A stretch of DNA of 64,000 bases. Source: Rhizobium sp. Root483D2 (GTDB taxonomy: Bacteria; Pseudomonadota; Alphaproteobacteria; Rhizobiales; Rhizobiaceae). Shown in pieces: positions 8,440-15,843 of this stretch (position 1 is the stretch's first letter; each line of letters opens with the position of its first letter). Both the position numbers and the translations under genes were made by a program. The DNA is taken from positions 1 through 64,000 of the forward strand of contig NZ_LMFB01000020.1 of assembly GCF_001426685.1 (NCBI RefSeq), given 5' to 3'. The notes under the pieces were generated by a model. The model was not told the DNA's origin and searched no databases. It was given only the letters and a program-made list of their open reading frames with translations.

Positions 8440-9140
8440 GCACGCATCATACCGATATCGCGACACTGCGCCGCGATATGGTCGAAACCTGCCGCCGGAT
8501 GAATTCCAGCGGTATCAACCAGGGAACGGCGGGAAACCTGTCCGTGCGCACGCAAAACGGTTTCCTCGTTACGCCGTCGTCGCTCGCCTATGACACGATG
8601 ACGCCGGACGATCTGGTGGAGATGGATTTCGACGGCAGCTATGTGGGCCGCCGCCCGTCATCGGAATGGCGCTTCCATCGCGATATCCTGAAGAACCGGC
8701 CGGATATCAATGTCGTGCTGCATTGCCATTCGATCTACGCGACGACCCTTGCCTGCCATCACAAGACGATCCCGAGTTTTCACTACATGACGGGCGTCGC
8801 TGGCGGAACGACGGTGCGTTGCGCAGAATATGCCACGTTCGGCACGCAGGCCCTGTCGGATCATGCGCTGGTGGCGCTGAAGGACCGGCTGGCCTGCCTG
8901 CTCGGCCAGCACGGCCAGATTTCGCTCGGCAAGACATTGGATGGGGCGCTCTGGCTGGCGATCGAGATCGAGACCCTGTCGCGCATGTATGTGCAGGCAT
9001 TGACGCTGGGCGAGCCGCCGGTGCTTCCCGATGATGAAATGGCCAGGGTCATCGAGCAGATGCGCAAGATGAGCTACGGCCATGCGCCGGATGCCGAAGG
9101 GGTCAATGATATCGCCCGGCCGAAGAGTGTTTCGGCCTGA
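8436..9140 (+). CDS. Class II aldolase (FucA/AraD/RhaD-like)
   Basis: A 234-residue zinc-dependent aldolase of the class II/adducin family. The catalytic Glu (E77 in SSEWRFH) and zinc ligands H96, H98 (LHCHS) and H160 (GQHGQI) are all present in the fuculose-phosphate aldolase arrangement. It would cleave a ketose 1-phosphate to dihydroxyacetone phosphate and an aldehyde (glycolaldehyde or lactaldehyde depending on the sugar), ending the pathway begun by the epimerase and kinase. The start at 8436 overlaps the kinase stop by four bases. An epimerase of the AraD type is less likely, since the kinase plus epimerase context fits cleavage. Confidence 0.87.
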   Translation: MSTHHTDIATLRRDMVETCRRMNSSGINQGTAGNLSVRTQNGFLVTPSSLAYDTMTPDDLVEMDFDGSYVGRRPSSEWRFHRDILKNRPDINVVLHCHSIYATTLACHHKTIPSFHYMTGVAGGTTVRCAEYATFGTQALSDHALVALKDRLACLLGQHGQISLGKTLDGALWLAIEIETLSRMYVQALTLGEPPVLPDDEMARVIEQMRKMSYGHAPDAEGVNDIARPKSVSA

Positions 9141-9170
9141 AACGGCACGTCGTGGCCGGATGGCGGGTGA

Positions 9171-9737
9171 TCAGCCCGAGAGGCCGAAGACTTTTTCGAG
9201 CTTTTCCCAATTCTCGTCCATCGCATAGGTGGGCGAGAAAAACGGGATGCTGAAATGGCCATAGCGGATCGATAATTGCCGCTCTGCAATGTCCTCGTCG
9301 ACACCGGCGATCCGGTTGAGATATATGACGGAGGCAAGGCCGGTGCGGTCCGCGCCGGATTTGCAGTGGATGAGAATGGGCTTGGGGGCATCGCGCAACA
9401 GGGCGACCAGCCGGTGCGATTCCTCCACCGACAATTGTTTGGTCGCCACCATCTTGAAGTCGATATGCCGGATGCCGAGATCGCGGGCCGTGGCGACCTC
9501 GTTTTTATACCAGGTGGCGTTTTCGCTGCTTCCACGCAGGTTGACGATGGTCTTGATGCCGTAACGCTCGGCATAATCGGCCACCTGCAGCGCCGTTGGC
9601 TGGTTCGAGCGATAGAGCGCGCCGGGAACGACCACGGCAAAATTGCCAAGCGCCTGGATGGCGAAGAGATAGGTCCCAAGCCCCACCGCTGCCGCGCAGC
9701 CCGCCAGCCCAACCAGCTTCAAGATCTTGTGCATCAT
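9171..9737 (-). CDS. Membrane-anchored tyrosine/dual-specificity phosphatase-like protein
   Basis: A 188-residue protein with one N-terminal hydrophobic segment (about residues 9-30) followed by a phosphatase domain. The CX5R loop is HCKSGADRTG with nucleophile C125 and R131, and VPGALYRSNQPTALQVADYAERYGI resembles the entry region of bacterial DSP/Siw14-like phosphatases. The domain would probably face the periplasm or lie at the membrane. It converges on the aldolase gene, 30 bases away, and is not obviously part of either sugar locus. Substrates could be phosphotyrosine or inositol phosphates; sequence alone does not decide. Confidence 0.85.
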   Translation of the reverse strand: MMHKILKLVGLAGCAAAVGLGTYLFAIQALGNFAVVVPGALYRSNQPTALQVADYAERYGIKTIVNLRGSSENATWYKNEVATARDLGIRHIDFKMVATKQLSVEESHRLVALLRDAPKPILIHCKSGADRTGLASVIYLNRIAGVDEDIAERQLSIRYGHFSIPFFSPTYAMDENWEKLEKVFGLSG

Positions 9738-9911
9738 TCCACCAGCGCCCGTTTCGATGATGCTCGTTTTGGCGTTTCAGGCTGACAGCAGCCTGAACGC
9801 CGTGTGATGATATTTGCGGGCGCAATGGAGGAGTGGATGAAGAAGCGCGGAAGGTATTCCTTCAGGGCAAATGCGGTTCTGCGTTCAACACGGCACCGCG
9901 ACGCACACGTG

Positions 9912-9968
9912 TGAAATATATTTCATGCTATGAATTATATTGACATAATCCCTTTGTTGCGATTATCT
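9912..9968 (+). promoter_or_regulatory. Promoter and SorC-type operator of the polyol operon
   Basis: Within the 337-base gap (9738-10074), TGAAATATATTTCA (9912-9925) is a perfect 14-base palindrome. TTGACA (9940-9945) lies 15 bases further on, with TTATCT (9963-9968) at 17-base spacing as a possible -10. The palindrome just upstream of the -35 suits an activator or bifunctional regulator, presumably the SorC-family protein at 13835. A related TGAAA-N4-TTTCA site precedes the second SorC gene at 63143. The rest of the gap shows no gene. Confidence 0.6.
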
Positions 9969-10074
9969 GCCCATACCGGATTTCGAGGAGGAACTCCGGT
10001 CTTCATTGGAGCATCGGGCCGCCGCTCAGGCGCCGCCGGGTATTTGGGAGGGGCTTCGGCCTCAAGGAGGAATC

Positions 10075-11103
10075 TTGCGCAAATTTTTAAGCACGACCGC
10101 ATTGGCGGTCCTTGCATCGACGCTCTTCGCTGGTGTTGCCAGTGCGGAAACGGACAACCCGTTCCGCTGCAAGCCGGGTGAAAAATACGTCATGAACGTC
10201 ATGGTCTCGGGCGTCGAATATTGGTTCCCGGTCTATGAGATGTTCAAGCAGGCAGGCCAGCAGCTCGGCTGCGAGACCGCCTATACCGGTACGCCGGAAT
10301 ATGACGTCAACAAGCAGATCGCCACATTCGACCAGGCGCTGGCCCAGAACCCGGCCGGCATCCTCGTCCACCCGATGAACTCCGATCCGTTCATCGAGCC
10401 GATCAACCGCGCCATCGACCAGGGCACGGCTGTCGTGACCTTCGCAGCCGATGCGCCGCTCTCCAAGCGCATCTCGTTCATTACCTCGGACAATACCCGC
10501 GAAGGCACCTATGCCGCCGACGCGATTGCCGAGAAGATGGGTGGCAAGGGTGAATATGCCGTTCTGGAAAATCCGGGCCAGGACAACCACGACAAGCGCA
10601 TCGCCGCCTTCATCGCCCGCATGACGGAAAAATATCCGGACATGAAGCTGGTCGGCCGCGCGGCTTCCAACCAGGATCCGACCAAGGCCTATCAGGCGCT
10701 TTCGAGCCTCGTGCAGGCCAATCCGAACCTTGGCGCCGTGTTCATGCCGGAAGCCAACTCGGCCATCGGCGCTTCGCAGGCCAACAAGGAAAATGGCGGC
10801 AAGATCCTCGTCATGTGCGCCGACGTCAACGCCAACATTCTCGACATGATCAAGGCGGGCGAAGTGTTCGGCTCGATCAACCCGAACCAGGGCATGCAGG
10901 GTTACATGGGCTTCATGCTTTTGTGGCTCGCCAAGCATCCGGAATTGATCGACCCGATGAACGACGCCAAGCGCGTCGGCTTCAACCCGATGAGCATTCC
11001 CTTCGTCGATAACGGCCTGTCGATCGTCACCGCTGATAATGCCGACGACTTCTACTGGGACAAGTACCTGAAGCGGCGTGGCACGAAGGGCATCGAGGAG
11101 TAA
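10075..11103 (+). CDS. CUT2-type ABC transporter binding protein (polyol locus)
   Basis: A 342-residue RbsB-like binding protein. A TTG start at 10075 is preferred because AAGGAGG ends four bases before it and the product then begins with a clean Sec signal peptide (RKFLSTTALAVLASTLFAG, cleavage after ASA near residue 25). An upstream in-frame ATG at 10006 would place 23 odd residues before the signal. The mature protein has two Cys residues (FRCKPG, QLGCET) that could form a disulfide. It heads an operon encoding polyol-type enzymes, so a sugar alcohol or related compound is the likely ligand. Confidence 0.9.
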   Translation: MRKFLSTTALAVLASTLFAGVASAETDNPFRCKPGEKYVMNVMVSGVEYWFPVYEMFKQAGQQLGCETAYTGTPEYDVNKQIATFDQALAQNPAGILVHPMNSDPFIEPINRAIDQGTAVVTFAADAPLSKRISFITSDNTREGTYAADAIAEKMGGKGEYAVLENPGQDNHDKRIAAFIARMTEKYPDMKLVGRAASNQDPTKAYQALSSLVQANPNLGAVFMPEANSAIGASQANKENGGKILVMCADVNANILDMIKAGEVFGSINPNQGMQGYMGFMLLWLAKHPELIDPMNDAKRVGFNPMSIPFVDNGLSIVTADNADDFYWDKYLKRRGTKGIEE

Positions 11104-11109
11104 GCTCCG

Positions 11110-11209
11110 TGCATAATTCCTTCAATCGGAATCGATTTCAGGAAAAATTATGCAGCGAGCCAAAGCGTACAGCGACCCTTGCGCGTCTGAGAAGACGCGC
11201 GGCGCTGTA
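11110..11209 (+). repeat. Composite palindromic intergenic repeat (two nested hairpins)
   Basis: Two adjacent palindromes fill the gap between binding-protein and ATPase genes. The first has outer arms TGCATAAT (11110-11117) and ATTATGCA (11147-11154) with inner TCCT/AGGA. The second has outer arms TACAGCG (11168-11174) and CGCTGTA (11203-11209) around GCGCGTCT-GAGA-AGACGCGC (11181-11200), a perfect 8-base-pair stem with a GNRA-type loop. The roughly 100-base, two-palindrome design resembles rhizobial intergenic mosaic elements; family membership was not tested. Confidence 0.65.
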
Positions 11210-11215
11210 GGTGCC

Positions 11216-11246
11216 GGCTGTCCGGGGCATGATGTTCCGGACAGCC
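11216..11246 (+). promoter_or_regulatory. Perfect 10-base-pair hairpin before the ATPase gene
   Basis: GGCTGTCCGG (11216-11225) and CCGGACAGCC (11237-11246) form a perfect stem with an 11-base loop. It lies 27 bases before the ATPase start and is not followed by a T tract. With the two palindromes upstream, it gives three hairpins between binding-protein and ATPase cistrons, likely favouring higher binding-protein expression. Confidence 0.65.
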
Positions 11247-11273
11247 ACCGCAAGCTTGGAGGAGGAGACTATC

Positions 11274-12812
11274 ATGGCGCCGGTGCCGGTTCTGGAAATC
11301 CGCAATGTCAGCAAGCACTTCGGTGCCGTGAAGGCGCTGACGGACGTGAGCTTCAGCCTGGAAAAGGGTGAGGTCCATGCGCTCTGCGGCGAAAACGGCG
11401 CGGGCAAATCGACGCTGATGAACATCATCGCAGGCGTACTGCAGCCGACGCAGGGCGAGGTGCTCGTCGATGGCGCGCCGGTCAAGGTGACGTCGCCGGC
11501 CGTGGCGCAATCGCTGGGGCTTGGGCTCGTGCACCAGGAAATCGCGCTCTGCCCCGATGCGACGGTGGCCGAGAACATGTTCATGGCGGCCACCAACCGC
11601 CGCCGCTCGCCTTTAATGAATTATGGCAGGCTGGAGCGCGACGCGCAGGCCGTAATGAACCGGCTGGCGCCGATCGACGTGCGCCGCAAGGTCGCCGAAC
11701 TGCCCATTTCCAGCCAGCAGCTGGTCGAGATCGCCAAGGCGCTGACGCTCGATTGCCGCGTACTGATTTTCGACGAGCCGACAGCGGCCCTGACGGAATC
11801 GGAAACCCAGGTCCTGTTCGGGATCATCCGCGACCTGAAGGCGCAGGGCATTTCGATCATCTATATCAGCCATCGCATGGCCGAGATTTTCAGCCTGTGC
11901 GACCGGGTCACCGTGTTTCGTGACGGGCGCTATGTCTCCACGGAGAATGTTGCGGACCTGACACCGGACGACATCGTGCGCCGCATGGTCGGGCGTGAGA
12001 TCACCCAGCTCTATCCGGAAAAACAGGCGCCAGCCGAGCAGACGAACGAGACCATTCTCAGCGTCCGTGGTCTTAGCGATGGCAGCCGTTTCAAGGATGT
12101 CAGTTTTGAATTGCGAAAGGGCGAAATTCTCGGCGTCGGCGGGTTAATCGGCTCGGGGCGCACGGAAATTGCCGAGGGCATCTGCGGATTGCGGCCGGTG
12201 GACGAGGGCGAGGTGCAACTGCATGGACAGTCGCTGCGGGCAAAATCCTATGCGCAGGCGGTCAAGGCGGGTGTCGTCTATCTGTCGGAGGACCGCAAGG
12301 GATCCGGCGTCTTTCTGGAACTGTCCATCGCCCAGAACATTGCCGTTCTCGACCTGAAATCGCTGACCGGGCCGCTCGGCCTGTTGAACGCCAAGGCGGA
12401 AGCCGATCGTGCGCGGGATTTGACCAGGCGGCTTGGTGTGCGGATGGGTGGCATCGGCATGCCGGTCTCGTCCCTCTCGGGCGGAAACCAGCAGAAGGTG
12501 GCGATTGCCAAGCAGCTGGCGGTCAATCCCAAGGTCATCCTGATGGACGAGCCGACGCGCGGCATCGATGTCGGCGCCAAATCGGAAATCCACCGGCTGT
12601 TGCGCGATCTCGCGCGCTCCGGCATCGGCATCGTCGTCATCTCGTCGGAACTGCCGGAATTGCTGGGTCTCTGCGACCGCGTTCTGGTGATCCGCGAGGG
12701 CACGGTTGCCGGCGCAGTCGAAGGAGAGACGATGACGGAAGAGGCGATCATGCGCCTTGCCTCGGGGGTCGGCGGTCACAACACTTCAAAGGCATCAGAG
12801 CATGCCGCGTAA
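11274..12812 (+). CDS. CUT2 sugar ABC transporter, double ATPase
   Basis: A 512-residue RbsA-type ATPase. Domain 1 has GENGAGKST, a degenerate signature ([13 protein letters not shown]) and [12 protein letters not shown]. Domain 2 has the Lys-less GLIGSGRTE, an intact [13 protein letters not shown] and [11 protein letters not shown], so unlike the ATPase at 2539 both Walker B Glu residues are kept. The ATG at 11274 is chosen for the GGAGGAGGAG about 8-17 bases upstream. It energises the permease at 12841 for uptake of the second locus's substrate. Confidence 0.92.
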   Translation: MAPVPVLEIRNVSKHFGAVKALTDVSFSLEKGEVHALCGENGAGKSTLMNIIAGVLQPTQGEVLVDGAPVKVTSPAVAQSLGLGLVHQEIALCPDATVAENMFMAATNRRRSPLMNYGRLERDAQAVMNRLAPIDVRRKVAELPISSQQLVEIAKALTLDCRVLIFDEPTAALTESETQVLFGIIRDLKAQGISIIYISHRMAEIFSLCDRVTVFRDGRYVSTENVADLTPDDIVRRMVGREITQLYPEKQAPAEQTNETILSVRGLSDGSRFKDVSFELRKGEILGVGGLIGSGRTEIAEGICGLRPVDEGEVQLHGQSLRAKSYAQAVKAGVVYLSEDRKGSGVFLELSIAQNIAVLDLKSLTGPLGLLNAKAEADRARDLTRRLGVRMGGIGMPVSSLSGGNQQKVAIAKQLAVNPKVILMDEPTRGIDVGAKSEIHRLLRDLARSGIGIVVISSELPELLGLCDRVLVIREGTVAGAVEGETMTEEAIMRLASGVGGHNTSKASEHAA

Positions 12813-12840
12813 AGAACAAGCAGGGGCAGGAGACAAGGTC

Positions 12841-13833
12841 ATGGCGGACGCTACACTGACAACGGCACATCAGGCACGCGCGCCCGGCTGGAAACGGTTG
12901 GGCACGATGCGGGAGGCGGGATTGATCGCGATCATCCTGGCGCTCTGCATCGCCATGAGCTTTGCCTCGCCGCACTTCCTGACGCTCGGCAACTTCCGGG
13001 CCATGCTGATGTCCTTCTCGGTCGAAGGCATCGTCGTCGTCGGCATGACCATTCTTTTGATCGTCGGCGGTATCGACCTGTCGGTCGGCTCGGTCGTCTG
13101 CTTCTCCATGGTGCTGTCGGGATCGCTCTTCCTGATGGGGCTTGATCCCTGGAGCGCATCGTTGATCGGCATCCTTGCCAGCGGCCTGATCGGCTGCGTC
13201 ATGGGCTTCTTCGTGACGGTGGTGGGCTTGAACCATTTCATCACGTCGCTGGCGGCAATGGTGATCGTGCGCGGTATCTGCCTGATCATCACCAAGGGCA
13301 CGCCGCTGTCGCTGTTCACCTTGCCGCCTTCGTTCAAGGCGGTCGGGCAGGGCACGTTCTCCGGTGTCCCTTATGTGATCCTGATCTTCGTCGCCATCGT
13401 CGTGCTCTTCGATTTCCTGCTGCGCCGGGCAACGGCCTTCCGCAAGGTGTTCTACACCGGCAGCAACGAGAAGGCGGCGCTCTATTCCGGCATCAAGACC
13501 AATCAGGTGAAGTTCTGGGTGACGGTTCTCTGCGCCACGCTGTCGGGTGTTGCAGGCGTCATCTACATGTCCCGCTTCGGCGCCGCGACCCCGACCTTCG
13601 GCGTCGGCATGGAGCTGAACATCATCGCGGCTGCGGTGATCGGCGGGGCTTCGCTGAATGGCGGGTCGGGCACGATCCTCGGTGCGATCCTCGGTATCGC
13701 CCTGCTTTCGGTCGTCACCAGTTCGCTGATCCTTCTCGATGTCTCCGTCTATTGGCAAGATATGATCAAAGGCTGCATTCTGCTCGCCGCCGTCTCGATC
13801 GACCATTTCCTGCACAAGCGGAAGGCTGCCTGA
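12841..13833 (+). CDS. CUT2 sugar ABC transporter permease (single)
   Basis: A 330-residue RbsC-type inner-membrane permease with VGGIDLSVGSVVCFSM, TGSNEKAALYSGIKTNQV and VIGGASLNGGSGTILGAILG in the expected order. Only one permease gene is present in this locus, so the channel is probably a homodimer. The start at 12841 follows AGGAG at a 9-base spacing; an earlier ATG at 12802 is possible but has a weaker site. The SorC regulator begins one base after its stop, so regulator and transporter share a transcript. Confidence 0.9.
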   Translation: MADATLTTAHQARAPGWKRLGTMREAGLIAIILALCIAMSFASPHFLTLGNFRAMLMSFSVEGIVVVGMTILLIVGGIDLSVGSVVCFSMVLSGSLFLMGLDPWSASLIGILASGLIGCVMGFFVTVVGLNHFITSLAAMVIVRGICLIITKGTPLSLFTLPPSFKAVGQGTFSGVPYVILIFVAIVVLFDFLLRRATAFRKVFYTGSNEKAALYSGIKTNQVKFWVTVLCATLSGVAGVIYMSRFGAATPTFGVGMELNIIAAAVIGGASLNGGSGTILGAILGIALLSVVTSSLILLDVSVYWQDMIKGCILLAAVSIDHFLHKRKAA

Positions 13834-13834
13834 T

Positions 13835-14839
13835 ATGCCCATCGTCAAGCTCAAGCCGGCCAATGCGCCGCGCGAGGAAATCGTCATCGCCCGGCAGATG
13901 CACCAGGCCCTCGTCCTGCACTTTCTCGAAGGCCTGACCCAGGCGCAGATCGCCGACCAGCTCGGCATTTCGCACGCCACCGTCAACCGGCTGATCAAGC
14001 GCGGCCGCCAGCTTGGTTTGGTCGAGATCAAGATCAAGTCGCCGGTCGAGCCGCTGGTGGACATGGAAGAGCAGCTTCGGGCGCTCGGCGGCATCGGCCG
14101 CGCCGTGGTCGTGCCGACGGTATCGGACAATCCGCAGACGGCGCTTCAGGCCGTCGGCGAGGCGGCAGCCCGGCTGCTGCTCGAAGAGATTACGGATGGC
14201 GATACGATCTGCATCACCGGCGGCAAGGGCGTCAGCGCCGTCGTGGCGGGATTGCAGGCGCAGCGCCGCTTCGATGTCGAGGTGATCCCTGCGACGGGAT
14301 GCGTCCAGGGCAAGCACTATACCGACGTCAACCACGTCTCGACGATGATGGCCGACCGTCTCGGCGGTCGCTCCTACCAGATCCATGCGCCGCTGTTTGC
14401 CGATAGTGCGGCCGAGCGCGGCATGCTGATCAACATGCGCTCGGTCGCCGACGTATTCAAACGGGCGCGCGAGGCGAAGATCGCCGTGGTCGGCATCGGC
14501 TCGATCCTGTCGGACGACTCGAGTTATTATGACCTGCATCCGTCATCGAGCACCGACCGCGCAGCCATCGAGCGTTCCGGCGCTTCCTGCGAACTCCTGG
14601 CGCATCTGCTCGATGATCACGGCCAGGTTTGCGACTACAGCCTCAACCGGTCGCTGGTCTCGCTGACACTTCCCGAATTCGCCTCGATCCCCACCAAGAT
14701 CGGGGTGGCGAGCGGGCCGAACAAGGCAGGACCGATCCTCAGCGTTCTCAGAGGCAATCATCTGGATACGCTGGTGACCGACGAGGCAACGGGTGCGCGG
14801 GTACTGGCACTGGCGAATGGCGAAGGAAAATGGGCATGA
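13835..14839 (+). CDS. SorC-family sugar-binding transcriptional regulator
   Basis: A 334-residue regulator. An N-terminal helix-turn-helix (FLEGLTQAQIADQLGISHATVNRL, about residues 30-53) is followed by a SorC sugar-phosphate-binding domain with TICITGGKGVSAVVAGL and AVVGIGSILSDDSS. EryD, regulator of erythritol catabolism in Brucella and Rhizobium, belongs to the same family. The gene lies inside the operon it presumably controls, overlapping the aldo/keto reductase start by four bases, so autoregulation is likely. Its probable site is the palindrome at 9912-9925. The effector is likely a phosphorylated intermediate of the pathway. Confidence 0.9.
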   Translation: MPIVKLKPANAPREEIVIARQMHQALVLHFLEGLTQAQIADQLGISHATVNRLIKRGRQLGLVEIKIKSPVEPLVDMEEQLRALGGIGRAVVVPTVSDNPQTALQAVGEAAARLLLEEITDGDTICITGGKGVSAVVAGLQAQRRFDVEVIPATGCVQGKHYTDVNHVSTMMADRLGGRSYQIHAPLFADSAAERGMLINMRSVADVFKRAREAKIAVVGIGSILSDDSSYYDLHPSSSTDRAAIERSGASCELLAHLLDDHGQVCDYSLNRSLVSLTLPEFASIPTKIGVASGPNKAGPILSVLRGNHLDTLVTDEATGARVLALANGEGKWA

Positions 14840-15831
14840 GCGGGCAACAATTGACACGCGAGATCGGCAAATCCGGCGTTTCCGCCTCGGCGGTGGGGCT
14901 CGGCACCTGGGCGATCGGCGGCTGGATGTGGGGCGGGACGGATGAAAACGAATCCATCGCCGCAATCCAGGCCTCGCTCGATGCGGGCGTGACCCTGATC
15001 GACACCGCGCCGGCCTACGGGCTCGGGCGCTCCGAGGAAATCGTCGGCAAGGCCCTGGCTGGGCGGCGCGACAAGGCGGTGATCGCCACGAAATGCGGGC
15101 TTGTCTGGCACACGCAGAAGGGCCGGCATTTCTTCGATCAGGACGGCAAGCCGGTGCACCGCTATCTCGGCCGCGATGCGATCCTGCACGAGGTCGAAGA
15201 CAGCCTGAAGCGGCTCGGCACCGACCATATCGATCTCTACATCACCCATTGGCAGGACCCGACGACACCGGTCGAGGAGACGATGCGGGCGCTGGAAGAT
15301 CTGCGCGCATCCGGCAAGATCCGGGCGATCGGGGCCAGCAATGTCAGCCGCGAGGAGCTGGATGCCTATATTGCGATTGGTGGTCTGGATGCGATCCAGG
15401 AACGGTTCAGCATGATCGACCGCGAGATCGAGCAAGATCTTCTGCCGCAGACGACGGCCAACGGCATTGCAACGCTCAGCTATTCATCGCTGGCGCTGGG
15501 TCTGCTGTCGGGCACCATCGGTGCGGACCGGGTGTTTTCCGGCGACGACCAGCGCAAGGACAATCCGCGCTTTTCGGTCGGCAACCGTCAGAAGGCAACG
15601 GCGCTTGCCGATGCCATCCGGCCGGTTGCGGAAAAGCATGAGGCCAGCATCGCCCAGACGGTGATTGCCTGGACGCTGGCGCAGCCGGGCGTGACCTTTG
15701 CGCTGTGCGGCGCGCGCAATCCGGCGCAGGCAATCGACAATGCATGGGCCGGGACCATCCGGCTGGAGGCGGCCGACCTGGCCGCCATCGATACGGCCAT
15801 AACGGCGAAACTGACTGATATGGACAGGTAG
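14836..15831 (+). CDS. Aldo/keto reductase
   Basis: A 331-residue NAD(P)-dependent oxidoreductase. The catalytic set is visible as D56 and Y61 (DTAPAYG), K86 (ATKCG) and the His of YITHWQDP; the cofactor end has CGARNPAQAIDNAWAG. It would oxidise or reduce a sugar or polyol carbonyl, for example a polyol/aldose interconversion or reduction of the aldehyde released by the aldolase. AAGGA at 14823-14827 gives good spacing to the ATG, which overlaps the SorC stop. The exact substrate is not deducible. Confidence 0.9.
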   Translation: MSGQQLTREIGKSGVSASAVGLGTWAIGGWMWGGTDENESIAAIQASLDAGVTLIDTAPAYGLGRSEEIVGKALAGRRDKAVIATKCGLVWHTQKGRHFFDQDGKPVHRYLGRDAILHEVEDSLKRLGTDHIDLYITHWQDPTTPVEETMRALEDLRASGKIRAIGASNVSREELDAYIAIGGLDAIQERFSMIDREIEQDLLPQTTANGIATLSYSSLALGLLSGTIGADRVFSGDDQRKDNPRFSVGNRQKATALADAIRPVAEKHEASIAQTVIAWTLAQPGVTFALCGARNPAQAIDNAWAGTIRLEAADLAAIDTAITAKLTDMDR

Positions 15832-15843
15832 CGGATCGCCATC

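Noticed and set aside
10006-11103. ATG at 10006 as start of the second binding protein
   Set aside because: It would put 23 non-signal residues before a clear signal peptide; TTG at 10075 has an optimal ribosome site.
12748-14130. Antisense open frame of 460 codons over the permease and SorC genes
   Set aside because: It spans two well-supported genes, contains low-complexity charged runs and has no family resemblance.
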